A stretch of DNA of 64,000 nt from contig NZ_JAUZQF010000001.1 of the NCBI RefSeq assembly GCF_030718205.1, forward strand, positions 806,001 to 870,000. Direction: 5' to 3'. Each line of letters starts with the position of its first letter. The first letter of the stretch is position 1. A program made the translations under genes and the position numbers. The stretch is from Nonomuraea turcica (GTDB lineage: Bacteria; Actinomycetota; Actinomycetes; Streptosporangiales; Streptosporangiaceae). The notes under the pieces are model-generated. The model searched no databases, was not told the DNA's origin, and saw only the letters and a list, made by a program, of their open reading frames with translations. This document shows, piece by piece, positions 53,787 through 61,317 of this stretch.

Positions 53787-53898
53787 GGATTTCTTCAAGA
53801 TCTTTTAGGGGGCCATGACAAATCCATCCATAAGCCATTGCGGCATAGCGGATGGATCGGTTTAAATGACGATCAACTCCACGTGATCTCCAAAGCTC

Positions 53899-54195
53899 GT
53901 GCGGGGACCATGTGGCAGTCGCGCCGATATGGGACCGTGCAAGGAGTGCGAGATCTCGAAATTACGGTACGACCTCAATCATGCCCGCGACATGTCGCTC
54001 AAGAGTGAGCCCGACGATGAAGCCATGAGGCCGCCGCCTGGCGGTCGTGGGGTAGATATCGTCAAGATCAAAGCCCGTGCCCGACAACTGGCTAGACGTA
54101 GGCTGACGAATCAGGAAGAAAAATCCCAAAGATGGAGAATCGCCCTTATTCGGGCTGAGTGCAGCGAGCAGGAGCGCCGCAGAAATGGGCTCTGA
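53899..54195 (+). CDS. Hypothetical small basic protein
   Basis: An open frame of 98 codons, or 88 from ATG 53929 (MGPCKECEISK). The protein is rich in Arg, Lys and Glu with a CxxC near the start. It ends 1 bp before the stop of the convergent GntR gene. I see no domain and no clear ribosome site, so it may not be real. Confidence 0.4.
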   Translation: MRGPCGSRADMGPCKECEISKLRYDLNHARDMSLKSEPDDEAMRPPPGGRGVDIVKIKARARQLARRRLTNQEEKSQRWRIALIRAECSEQERRRNGL

Positions 54196-54927
54196 CTAGA
54201 GCGAGTAAGAGTCCTCTAGCTCGTGAAGGTCCCCGGGGAGCACCAGATCCACGACGAGTACGGGCCGTCCTCCGCCATTGAACACGCTCGCCAGAACACC
54301 GAGAACGGGCGCGCTCTTGCGAATCTCCATGAGCTTGGCCTCGTCGGTTGAAGGGTGCCTTGCGCTCAGTCGTTCGACGACGTGTTGGAGCTTGAGGCCC
54401 TTGCTCGCTCGCAGATGTTCCCTGATGCCGGCACTAAGGGGCTGCGCGTCGCCGAGCTGCGTCCCCTCGGCCCGTTGAGCCGGACACCACACGGTGAACA
54501 GATCCGTGGGTCGCTCATCATCACGGAAGAGGACGCGGCGCCGTACGACCGTGGACCCCTCCGGCACGTCCAACAGCTTGGCGATTGCCGCACTGGCTGC
54601 CAATGATCCGGCGTCGATGACCGTGCTGTTCTCGTCGGCTTCCACACGGTCCAGGACGGCGCGGCCCGGACGGTGGTTCTGGCTGGACGCGCCCGGCGGA
54701 GCCGCCTTCACGAAGGAGCCCTTGCCATGTTCCCGCTCGATGACGCCGCGGAGCTGGAGAACCTGGAGTGCGCGGACGACCGTTGGGCGGCTCACCTTGA
54801 AGTCTCGAACAAGCTGCGTCTCGGAGGGCAGCAGAGAGCCGGGCGGATAGGTCCCGTCCGCGATCTTTTGCCTGATCGTCTGCACGATCTGGGCGTACTT
54901 CGGGGGCGCGAACTCTTCAGACGACAT
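54196..54927 (-). CDS. korSA: GntR/HutC-family repressor, KorSA-like
   Basis: A 243-residue regulator with an N-terminal GntR winged helix (YAQIVQTIRQKIADGTYPPG, LPSETQLVRDFKVSRPTVVRALQVLQLRGVIEREHGKGSFV) and a C-terminal UTRA ligand domain. KorSA of pSAM2 represses pra and itself. Matching palindromes lie upstream of this gene and of pra, which supports the same circuit. ATG 54927 was chosen over an upstream in-frame ATG. Confidence 0.9.
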   Translation of the reverse strand: MSSEEFAPPKYAQIVQTIRQKIADGTYPPGSLLPSETQLVRDFKVSRPTVVRALQVLQLRGVIEREHGKGSFVKAAPPGASSQNHRPGRAVLDRVEADENSTVIDAGSLAASAAIAKLLDVPEGSTVVRRRVLFRDDERPTDLFTVWCPAQRAEGTQLGDAQPLSAGIREHLRASKGLKLQHVVERLSARHPSTDEAKLMEIRKSAPVLGVLASVFNGGGRPVLVVDLVLPGDLHELEDSYSL

Positions 54928-54940
54928 GACGACCACCCAA

Positions 54941-54974
54941 CAACTCGACTTGTCGTAAAGCCTAGTTCGAGTTG
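54941..54974. promoter_or_regulatory. KorSA-type operator upstream of korSA
   Basis: CAACTCGA (54941-54948) and TCGAGTTG (54967-54974) form an inverted repeat, and AACTCGACTTGT matches 11 of 12 bases of the pra operator. Confidence 0.65.
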
Positions 54975-55112
54975 GACGGCCTGTCTCCCCCTCAACTACA
55001 GGAAGCGTACGAACTGGTGGAGGAACCATCTGACTGCGCTACAGACAGCCCCTCCACCAGCACCAAGACGCGACGGAATGGCACCCCTGTACTCGCCAAC
55101 CGCCGCGCCCGC

Positions 55113-55436
55113 CTATCGAGCCTCGCCATTGAGGAGGGCAATCCAGGCGTCCTGTGCCTCCTTGGATCGCCAGCGATACGTCTCGTGAATCTGCTGCACC
55201 ACTCCATCGAGACGCGTAGTCCGACGGATGTAGACAAGGCCACCCTCGCGACACCGTTCGTAGATGATGTCCTCGCACTCGCAGGTGAACTCGATCACGC
55301 GCGGCGGACCCTGCTCGCGGACCACCTCCCGCCAGACCAGGCGCATGCAGTCTGGCCGAAGCGGACCAACGTGAGGCGCAAAGCAGCCGACGTAGACGTT
55401 CACAGCAACGCACCCGCCCGTCCGGTCCCGCTGCAC
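55113..55436 (-). CDS. Hypothetical protein in the AICE
   Basis: Up to 107 residues with a compact, domain-like composition (VREQGPPRVIEFTCECEDIIYERCREGGLVYIRRTTRLDGVVQQIHETYRWRSKEAQDAW). Four or more cysteines and a helical C-terminus are visible. I recognise no family. A long open frame on the opposite strand covers the same DNA, but this reading has the more protein-like composition. Confidence 0.5.
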   Translation of the reverse strand: MQRDRTGGCVAVNVYVGCFAPHVGPLRPDCMRLVWREVVREQGPPRVIEFTCECEDIIYERCREGGLVYIRRTTRLDGVVQQIHETYRWRSKEAQDAWIALLNGEAR

Positions 55437-55633
55437 CGCCAGCAGTCATCGCGGTGTCGGTCATCAGGAGCGGCGTCGCCTGAGTTGTTCTCGGCCACCA
55501 CCACGGCCCGGCGGAGGCTGACGTACTTCCAGCCTCGCCCTGAGCAGGAGTTACACGGCGCAGTCATGCAACGAGGATTGCCGGAGGACCTGTCACGTCT
55601 CGATCGCTCCCGAGTACCGTCTGTAATCGACTC

Positions 55634-55674
55634 GTCTCTTTTCGTCTCCTCTTTGTCTCGTCCGAGACCGTCTC
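55634..55674. repeat. Phased GTCTC repeats upstream of the DUF5919 gene
   Basis: GTCTC occurs at 55634, 55644, 55655 and 55670, with an inverted GAGAC at 55664. The first three are 10-11 bp apart, one helical turn, as in a cooperative operator. TAACCT at 55681 is a possible -10 box. Confidence 0.45.
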
Positions 55675-55721
55675 TGTCGCTAACCTGGGCTCATATGGCA
55701 CCCCAGTCCGAGGCGCGGATC

Positions 55722-56594
55722 ATGACTGACCAGCCGATCCTGTTGAAGACTCTCCTGACGCAACGCCACTGGCAGACCTACAGCACGTTCTGTAAGGAGT
55801 ACGACAAGGCGGCCAAGAAGGTGGACCCGTCGTTGCAGGGCGGTTGGCCGAGCCGGGCACAGCTCCACCGATGGCTGAACGGGGAACTCAAGGGCTTGCC
55901 GTACTCGGGCCACTGCCGCGTCTTGGAAGCGATGTTCCCGGGCAGGTCGGCGAGCGAATTGTTCTCCACAACCGCCCCGGCGATTCCGGCGCAGCGGATA
56001 GAGCCGGAGCCAGCCAGAAGCGGCGGCCTCGACGCCGCAACCTGCTCCATGCCGCAGATGGCCGACGTAACGGCGGTATTCAGCAGCCGCTCGGCCTTCT
56101 CCTCCGCATATCCGGCATCCACGATGTTCGACGACGCGAAGGAAATCAGCGCAGCAGGCCTGTCGCTCAACATCCTCTGCCAGAGCTACCCCGATCATCA
56201 GCTCAGGCGTCTGCTGGACTCCGGTACGCTCATCCGCTGTCTCTTCCTCGACCCGAAGGGACAGGCCATCCGCGCCCGCGATGCAGAAGAGGGCTACACC
56301 GACAGCACCCTGACGACCCTCACGGCGCTCAACATCAGCATGCTGACCAGGCTGCGCGCTCGGCTCGACACCACGTCCGCCCAACGCCTTGAACTTCACG
56401 TCTACGACGAGACGATCCGATTCAATCTGATCATCGTGGACCGGGCGTTGTGCGTGGTCCAGCCGTACTTGCCGCAGGCACGCGGAGTCGATTCACCAAC
56501 CTTTGTGATCAAGGACAACACCGCCGCAGAGGGGCTGTTCCCCATCTTCGACCAGGTGTTCAGGGATATGTGGGAGCGGAGCAAACCCGTATGA
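55722..56594 (+). CDS. HTH-DUF5919 protein
   Basis: About 290 residues. The N-terminus is an XRE-like helix-turn-helix (WPSRAQLHRWLNGELKGLPYSGHCRVLEAMFPG). The C-terminus (LSLNILCQSYPDHQLRRLLDSGTLIRCLFLDPKG, HVYDETIRFNLIIVDRALCVVQPYLP) matches what I know of DUF5919, which looks PLD-like in fold but lacks HKD catalytic residues. It overlaps the inositol monophosphatase gene by 4 bp, so the two act together. ATG 55695 is an alternative start. Confidence 0.8.
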   Translation: MTDQPILLKTLLTQRHWQTYSTFCKEYDKAAKKVDPSLQGGWPSRAQLHRWLNGELKGLPYSGHCRVLEAMFPGRSASELFSTTAPAIPAQRIEPEPARSGGLDAATCSMPQMADVTAVFSSRSAFSSAYPASTMFDDAKEISAAGLSLNILCQSYPDHQLRRLLDSGTLIRCLFLDPKGQAIRARDAEEGYTDSTLTTLTALNISMLTRLRARLDTTSAQRLELHVYDETIRFNLIIVDRALCVVQPYLPQARGVDSPTFVIKDNTAAEGLFPIFDQVFRDMWERSKPV

Positions 56595-57415
56595 CCATCG
56601 ACGCCAGGACTCTTCTCCCCATCGCTGAGCGGGCCGTGTCGATCGCCAGCGAGATCATCCGCACCAAGGCTCCCGGCGTTGTCACCGCCAAAGGCGATCG
56701 GGACATGGCGACGGAGGTGGACTACGCCGTAGAACATGCCGTACGGGAGTTCCTGGCCCGCGAGACACCTGAGATCGGCTTCCTCGGCGAGGAGGAAGGC
56801 GTTAGCCACCCGGGCGACAGCCTGATGTGGGCGCTGGACCCCGTGGACGGAACGGCCAACTTCCTGCACGGCATCCCGCTCTGCGGTGTCTCCCTCGGGC
56901 TGATCGACAAGGACACGCCCGCACTCGGAGTGATCGACCTGCCGTTCCTCAACCTTCGCTACTCGGCGGCCGAGAATGTTGGCGCTACCGCCAACGGATC
57001 TGCCATCCAGGTAAGTGACGCCCGCGAGTTGCAGGCCGCGATCGTGGCGATCGGTGACTATGCCGTGGGGGAGAACGCCGACGAGCGAAACCGGCCACGG
57101 CTTGCCCTGACCCAAGAACTCGCTGCTCGTGTCCAGCGCATCCGGATGTTCGGCTCAGCCGCGATCGATCTCGCCTGGGTGGCAGACGGCAGGATCGATG
57201 CCAACATCATGCTCAGCAACAACCCGTGGGACACCGCAGCAGGAGTCGCCATCGCCCGAGAAGCCGGAGCGACTGTGGTCGATCTCGACGGCAGCCCGCA
57301 CAGCATGAACGCTCACGCGACCATCGCAGCAAGCCCCAAACTCGTGGCAGACCTCGTGGAACTCATCGCCGAGGCCCGCAAGGCCGTGGTGCTCGATCGG
57401 AACATTGCCGAATAG
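56591..57415 (+). CDS. Inositol monophosphatase-family protein
   Basis: A 274-residue Mg-dependent phosphatase-fold protein. Metal ligands are present: GEEEG (residues 66-70), DPVDGTANF (Asp83, Asp86) and WDTAAG (Asp214). It therefore looks catalytically competent toward a small phosphate ester such as inositol phosphate or PAP. It is coupled to the DUF5919 regulator as element cargo. A C-terminal copy survives at 63147. Confidence 0.9.
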   Translation: MTIDARTLLPIAERAVSIASEIIRTKAPGVVTAKGDRDMATEVDYAVEHAVREFLARETPEIGFLGEEEGVSHPGDSLMWALDPVDGTANFLHGIPLCGVSLGLIDKDTPALGVIDLPFLNLRYSAAENVGATANGSAIQVSDARELQAAIVAIGDYAVGENADERNRPRLALTQELAARVQRIRMFGSAAIDLAWVADGRIDANIMLSNNPWDTAAGVAIAREAGATVVDLDGSPHSMNAHATIAASPKLVADLVELIAEARKAVVLDRNIAE

Positions 57416-57432
57416 TTCTTGTAGGTATCAAG

Positions 57433-57453
57433 CGGCGGCGCGCCGCGCCGCCG
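57433..57453 (+). terminator. Terminator of the DUF5919-IMPase operon
   Basis: An 8-bp stem (CGGCGGCG / CGCCGCCG) with a 5-nt loop, 17 nt past the stop. An equivalent hairpin follows the remnant at 63416. Confidence 0.65.
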
Positions 57454-57540
57454 TACAGCGGCCCGTCGCTTGCCCGCCGCCCGGGCATGCGGCCTGGGGG
57501 CCGGTCCCGGGCGGCAGCAGCACGGACCGCCACGCCGATC

Positions 57541-57896
57541 GTGGCGCCCGCCGTACTGAGCAAGCTCACCGACCCCAGCGTCACGCCGCCGCACGAATGC
57601 AGCCCTACGATCGCCACGCGTGGGCTGGCCTCAGGTAGTGGCTGGGGGCGATCGACGATCCGGTGCTTCGTTCCTCAGCACCGGCTCACCGGATAGCGGT
57701 GTCCTCAGGTCGCGAAGCCAAGCATGTGGCTGCTGACTCGGTCGTGTCGTCGTAGGTAGACAGCGAGACAGCGGATCGTCTGTGCGCCCTTTCGGGATTT
57801 GACTGCTGCCCATACTCTGTGCCCTAGCAAGAACGATCATGCATCGAAAGCGGGAAACCCATGCATACCTGGGTCAGCACCGCAGGAGGTCCGCTA
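57541..57896 (+). repeat. Cargo spacer, copy A (homologous to 59941-60279)
   Basis: This stretch between the IMPase gene and the Imm21 start aligns by eye along its length with 59941-60279. Shared blocks include GCCGCCGCAC, CCTACGATC, GGCTCACCGGATAGCGGTG, TGACTCGGTCG and GAACGATCATGCA. It holds no gene I can support; conservation of non-coding DNA up to the Imm21 start suggests promoter function or recent duplication. Confidence 0.75.
57861..57896 (+). pseudogene. Imm21 gene, first 12 codons only
   Basis: ATG here begins MHTWVSTAGGPL, matching VLHTWVSTEGGPL of the intact gene at 60244. Homology stops at CCGCTA, where the IS-like sequence begins. Confidence 0.75.
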
Positions 57897-57916
57897 GGGC
57901 CTGTGTTGAGTCGTGA

Positions 57917-58024
57917 TCATTGGAGGCTGCGCATCCAGATCACTGCTCCTCGCAGGTGGAGGCCAGCAAGATCGCTCTCGGGCATCTTGTCGTAGCGGCT
58001 CGCGATGCCGTGCCACGCCTTCAG
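57917..58024 (-). pseudogene. IS5-family transposase, C-terminal remnant
   Basis: On the minus strand this reads LKAWHGIASRYDKMPE and then ESDLAGLHLRGAVIWMRSLQ and a stop, the typical end of actinomycete IS5-family DDE transposases (catalytic Glu followed by the RYDK region). The rest of the gene is gone. The junction CTA-GGGCC at 57894 fits IS5 insertion at CTA(G)-type targets; that is inference. Confidence 0.75.
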
Positions 58025-58042
58025 CCCAGGACGCGGAACAGC

Positions 58043-58381
58043 TCAGCAGCCGTACCACCCGGCGTAGGCGTCCCACTTGCCGTTCTTGGTGAATTCTGCG
58101 CTCTTGCCCTTGTTGATCGTGGTGCACTTGGAGTCGGGCATAAAGGCCCCCCTCCAGTCCACCTTGAGCTTCTTCTTGCTGGCGCAGTTGTTCGTGATCT
58201 TCACCCAGTGGTGATAGTACTTTCCGAAGGCGGTCTCCTCGTAGAAGGTCCTCCCATGCTGGACATTGACGCAGGAGGGCGCGGCGTTGGCCGCCGGAGC
58301 GGCGGCGGCCGGTGTGGCGACAGTCATGGTGAGCACAGCTGCCGCCAGAGCTGCGGCTCGGATGAAGGCACGGGAATCCAT
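58043..58381 (-). CDS. Small secreted four-cysteine protein
   Basis: A 112-residue protein with a clear Sec signal (AAALAAAVLTMTVATPAAAAPA). The mature part of about 80 residues has four cysteines (PSCVNVQ, TNNCASK, DSKCTTI and the C-terminal YGC) and several aromatic residues, so two disulfides are likely. Small secreted actinomycete proteins of this shape are usually uncharacterised; a distant similarity to alpha-amylase-inhibitor-like folds is only a guess. It lies between an IS remnant and an integrase scrap. Confidence 0.7.
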   Translation of the reverse strand: MDSRAFIRAAALAAAVLTMTVATPAAAAPAANAAPSCVNVQHGRTFYEETAFGKYYHHWVKITNNCASKKKLKVDWRGAFMPDSKCTTINKGKSAEFTKNGKWDAYAGWYGC

Positions 58382-58541
58382 CGTTCTCCTTGGGGATATC
58401 GCGGCGATTTTGGATGCTGCCGGTTGGGCAGCAAGAAACGCCCGCCACATGCGGGTTGTTGACACGGCCAACGCTAGCGAGGGGCGGTATATCGCGGGTA
58501 TGGCAGTGATTCGGGCAAGGCCAGGCCGGATACCCGCTTCG

Positions 58542-58595
58542 TCGACCTCGACCACGCTCAACCGCTACACGCACGCGTCGCCCGAGGGTCTGTAG
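58542..58595 (+). pseudogene. Tyrosine recombinase C-terminal scrap
   Basis: STTLNRYTHASPEGL and a stop resemble the end of phage integrases (the TTLNRYTHA box carrying the Tyr nucleophile). No recombinase sequence precedes it. It is too short for certainty. The rest of the gap 58382-58856 has no gene I can support. Confidence 0.4.
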
Positions 58596-58856
58596 TGCCG
58601 AGTCAACAATCGCCTCTGGAGTGGATCTCCAGCTCAGGGAGGGGGAAGTGCTCAAGATCGGCGGGTCCTAATGGGGCCGAGGCGGGCGGGGTGCGCGCAG
58701 TGCGTTTCAATCCCAGGTCGGAGAGCTGATCCTCGTGCCAGATGCGTGCCAGAACGAACGGCAGGTCAAGGTCATTCAGGGCCACTCACGGCCACTCGTC
58801 GCGGTCTGACCAGGACCCCCGTTCTCCCCGCTCAGGACACCAAGATCAGTAGCCGG

Positions 58857-58898
58857 TTCCCAAGCTGACAGCGCGGGTTCGATTCCCGTCACCCGCTC
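58857..58898 (+). repeat. att copy 2 (attR of the AICE)
   Basis: 42 bp identical to the first 42 bp of att copy 1, without the final TCA. It contains only the 3' half of the tRNA, so it is not a tRNA gene. It is not followed by integrase-like sequence, unlike copies 1, 3 and 4. Confidence 0.92.
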
Positions 58899-59030
58899 CA
58901 CAGAAAGCTCAGCCAGGCCTCTGGCACTGGCCGGTTTCCTTGATCTTCCTCATCTCTCTTCATGTCGCCGTGGTATCGCGGTCGCTAGCACAGGTGCGAG
59001 CTGGCAGTATCGAGATGGAGGGGAGACACC

Positions 59031-59261
59031 ATGAACTTCGATCGGATCACTGTCGAGCCCGACAAGCTCGAAGGCAAACCGACCATCCGAGGGCTGCGGA
59101 TCACCGTGGAGACGGTGGTACGGCTCGTCGCGGCTGGATGGACCTTCGATGAGATCTTGTCGGACTACCCCGACCTCGAACGCGAGGACATCAAGCAGGG
59201 GCTGGAATACGCAGCGGCCTCCACGAACGTCCACTTCTACCGCCTCCGAGAGCCGGCGTGA
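59031..59261 (+). CDS. DUF433 antitoxin
   Basis: A 76-residue helical DNA-binding protein (KLEGKPTIRGLRITVETVVRLVAAGWTFDEILSDYPDLEREDIKQGLEYAA) typical of DUF433 antitoxins. GGAGGGGAG precedes the ATG. It overlaps the PIN-like toxin by 4 bp. The pair is the only gene content between att copies 2 and 3. Confidence 0.92.
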   Translation: MNFDRITVEPDKLEGKPTIRGLRITVETVVRLVAAGWTFDEILSDYPDLEREDIKQGLEYAAASTNVHFYRLREPA

Positions 59262-59626
59262 ACTTCCTGATTGATGAGAACCTCTCACCGCGCGTCGCTG
59301 AACTGCTGGCGAAGGCCGGTCACGATGCGGTGCACGTGCGCGATCTCCAAGCGACGAGTGCGCCGGACTCCACGATCATGGCCCTTGCCATGGCGGACGA
59401 CCGGGTCATCGTCTCGGCGGATACAGACTTCGGCGCGCTTTTGGCTCAGGCCCGTACCACCAAGCCCTCGGTCATGCTTGTGCGGGAGATCCTTGAGCTT
59501 CGACCGCCTGAGCTGGTGAATATCATCCTTAACCACCTTGATGTCCTCGACCCTCACCTGTCTACGGGTGCGATCGTGGCCTTTGCCCCCGCAGGCATCA
59601 GAGTGCGAGCGCTCCCGCTCCGTTGA
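59258..59626 (+). CDS. DUF5615 PIN-like toxin
   Basis: A 122-residue PIN-fold protein (MNFLIDENLSPRVAELLAKAGHDAVHVRDL, VIVSADTDFGALLA) with the acidic residues of Mut7-C/PIN RNases: Asp6, Glu7 and the SADTDF aspartates. DUF433/DUF5615 pairs are type II toxin-antitoxin modules. Confidence 0.92.
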   Translation: MNFLIDENLSPRVAELLAKAGHDAVHVRDLQATSAPDSTIMALAMADDRVIVSADTDFGALLAQARTTKPSVMLVREILELRPPELVNIILNHLDVLDPHLSTGAIVAFAPAGIRVRALPLR

Positions 59627-59646
59627 ACAAAGAGCATTTGACCGCC

Positions 59647-59666
59647 GTGCCATTAGCGTGCCATTA
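59647..59666. repeat. Candidate arm-type sites left of att copy 3
   Basis: Two GTGCCATTA units with an 11-bp period, identical over 20 bp to 47904-47923. They mark a right-hand arm of an element ending at att copy 3. Confidence 0.55.
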
Positions 59667-59751
59667 AGCGCGGTGACGAGGGGTCAACCACGGTCACTCA
59701 CGGCCGGCCTCAGTCGCAGGTCAGCGCGTCCACAAGCCAAGATCCCTGCAA

Positions 59752-59796
59752 TTCCCAAGCTGACAGCGCGGGTTCGATTCCCGTCACCCGCTCTCA
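59752..59796 (+). repeat. att copy 3
   Basis: Identical over 45 bp to att copy 1. It is flanked on the right by a hairpin and an integrase 3' remnant like those at the tRNA, so it was the attL of another element. Confidence 0.93.
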
Positions 59797-59801
59797 TAGC
59801 G

Positions 59802-59840
59802 AAAGCCCAGGTAGACCGATGGATTCGGTACCTGGGCTTT
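59802..59840. terminator. Hairpin beside att copy 3
   Basis: A perfect 12-bp stem (AAAGCCCAGGTA / TACCTGGGCTTT) with the same loop as the hairpin at 47838. Confidence 0.8.
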
Positions 59841-59869
59841 GATCTTGTAGGGGCCTGTTCGATCTTCGC

Positions 59870-59889
59870 GGGCCATTAACGGGCCATTA
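59870..59889. repeat. Candidate arm-type sites right of att copy 3
   Basis: Two GGGCCATTA units with an 11-bp period, in the same position relative to the integrase stop as 47904-47923 but with T changed to G in both units. Confidence 0.5.
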
Positions 59890-59897
59890 GCTCTCGG

Positions 59898-59945
59898 TCA
59901 CCCTGCTGGGACCAGTGCGCCCGCCGTGCTCTCGTCGCCGTCAGC
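59898..59945 (-). pseudogene. Integrase 3' remnant of a second element
   Basis: The minus strand reads DGDESTAGALVPAG and a stop, aligning with EDDDDPPGLLVPAG of the intact integrase. The rest is replaced by the cargo spacer, so a deletion removed the core of that element. Confidence 0.65.
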
Positions 59946-60279
59946 GCCCGCCGTACCGAGCGAATTCGCCGACCTCAGCGCCGCGCCGCCGCACATATGC
60001 AGTCCTACGATCCCCTGGTTATGGCTGGTCTCGGTTCGTGGTTAGTGGCAATCGACGATCCGGCGCTTCGTTCCACAGCGCCGGCTCACCGGATAGCGGT
60101 GTCCTGAGGTCGCGTGGCCGGCCATGTCGGCGCTGACTCGGTCGTAGGTAACAGTGGATCGCCTGTGCTCCCTTCCGGAGGGTTGGCCTCTGCTCATACT
60201 CTGTCTATCCGAGAACGATCATGCAACGAAAGCGAGGCCGTCAGTGCTGCACACCTGGGTCAGCACCGAAGGAGGGCCA
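59941..60279 (+). repeat. Cargo spacer, copy B (homologous to 57541-57896)
   Basis: A diverged direct copy of the spacer after the IMPase gene, here joined directly to the integrase remnant and leading into an intact Imm21 gene. Confidence 0.75.
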
Positions 60280-60753
60280 CTAATAGCCGTCCCCAAGTCT
60301 GAGCTGAACAGCTGGGCGGGTGTGGATGACAACGACGGTCCCGTAGAGACCTGGGGCGACTACGGCCGTGCCTGTGCCGTCGAGGGCTACATCGGCCTCG
60401 TTACCGTGGGTGCGCAGCAGGCCCTTGTCCTCGGAGACGAACCTGCCATGACGACCTATCTGCCGACCGAACGCCTCTTCCTGCGCTGGGCCGCCGCAAA
60501 CTCCGAAGCCGAGCTGGTCACGGCAGCCAAGCGAGCCCTCGCAACGGAGCCGGATTGGGACGACGACGAAGACCTGGACTGGGAGGTACGGGAGGCGGTC
60601 GTGCTCTTCGACTCCGCCATTCCCGGTGCTGAGCTGGAGCCTGACGACCGACTCATTATCGATCTCGAGCCTGGCCAGTACAGGGTCCGAGCCACCTACA
60701 CGAAGGACGAGGGCAACTGGATGATCCTCGTCCAACTCCAGCCGGCAACCTGA
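60244..60753 (+). CDS. Imm21-family immunity protein
   Basis: A 169-residue acidic protein beginning VLHTWVSTEGGPLIAVPKSELNSWAGV and DYGRACAVEGYIGLVTVG, which matches my memory of the Imm21 immunity family of polymorphic toxin systems. GTG 60244 starts at the conserved block shared with the truncated copy at 57861. No cognate toxin is visible nearby, so it is an orphan immunity gene. Confidence 0.75.
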   Translation: MLHTWVSTEGGPLIAVPKSELNSWAGVDDNDGPVETWGDYGRACAVEGYIGLVTVGAQQALVLGDEPAMTTYLPTERLFLRWAAANSEAELVTAAKRALATEPDWDDDEDLDWEVREAVVLFDSAIPGAELEPDDRLIIDLEPGQYRVRATYTKDEGNWMILVQLQPAT

Positions 60754-60819
60754 GCCCCGGGCGTACTCCGCGCCTGTGCCGCTCTTCCATAGATCATGCG
60801 GTCGGGTGGTATAGAAGCC

Positions 60820-61248
60820 TCAGCGTGGCATTGCCCGAGCGTGCTGCGCCGAAAGGGCCGCCCACCGCTCAACATCGCGTACCTGACCACCTGGCGGCCA
60901 TGCGGAATGCTCGCTCACCTGCACATCCTTCCAGGAGGCATCGTTCGTGTCAGGCACAGGAAGTTCTGCTCCGCCGCGCTCGACGAGCACCAGGGCTGTC
61001 GCTATGAAGCCCTCCATGAGTGAGTGCAGGATTGGATGGTTCGAACGCTCGTAGCGCCTGATAAGTGCACTCACGAAGGCCGCGAGGGTGGCCGGGTCGA
61101 CCTCGCATTCGTCGCTCTCCATAGGGCCGAGCCCTGTCGGTAATCCCGTCTCGGGGGCAAGAGCCTCCGCTGATCGCATGAATAGGCCAGCGACTCCGTT
61201 AGAGGGGTTCCAGAGGACTTGATCGCCAACCTGGAAATACTGGCTCAT
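60820..61248 (-). CDS. DUF6086-family protein
   Basis: A 142-residue protein (MSQYFQVGDQVLWNPSNGVAGLF, GPMESDECEVDPATLAAFVSAL) matching the DUF6086 pattern as I know it. The function is unknown. It faces Imm21 tail to tail and its upstream side runs to att copy 4. I chose ATG 61248; the longer frame reads antisense through the att copy. Confidence 0.75.
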   Translation of the reverse strand: MSQYFQVGDQVLWNPSNGVAGLFMRSAEALAPETGLPTGLGPMESDECEVDPATLAAFVSALIRRYERSNHPILHSLMEGFIATALVLVERGGAELPVPDTNDASWKDVQVSEHSAWPPGGQVRDVERWAALSAQHARAMPR

Positions 61249-61317
61249 GTTCTCCTCGTTCCACCACGGTCTGGTGTCCTGGTGTTTCCCCTGGTCGATG
61301 CTGTGATCTTGAAAGAG

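Larger units (their letters stand above)
47787..58898. mobile_element. Actinomycete integrative and conjugative element (AICE, pSAM2 type)
   Basis: About 11 kb between two copies of the tRNA-Gly 3' end (attL 47787, attR 58857). It carries the full AICE core on the minus strand in order tra, zinc ribbon, rep, xis, int toward the tRNA, plus a Pra-like activator, a KorSA-like repressor and cargo. Such elements excise, replicate by rolling circle and transfer as double-stranded DNA through an FtsK-like pump. The core reads as intact; only the right end is scarred. Confidence 0.9.

Noticed and set aside
54972..55700. N-terminal extension of the DUF5919 protein by about 250 codons
   Set aside because: The extension has low-complexity Ser/Arg/Pro composition and is antisense to a better candidate gene. 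The recognisable protein starts at 55722 or 55695.
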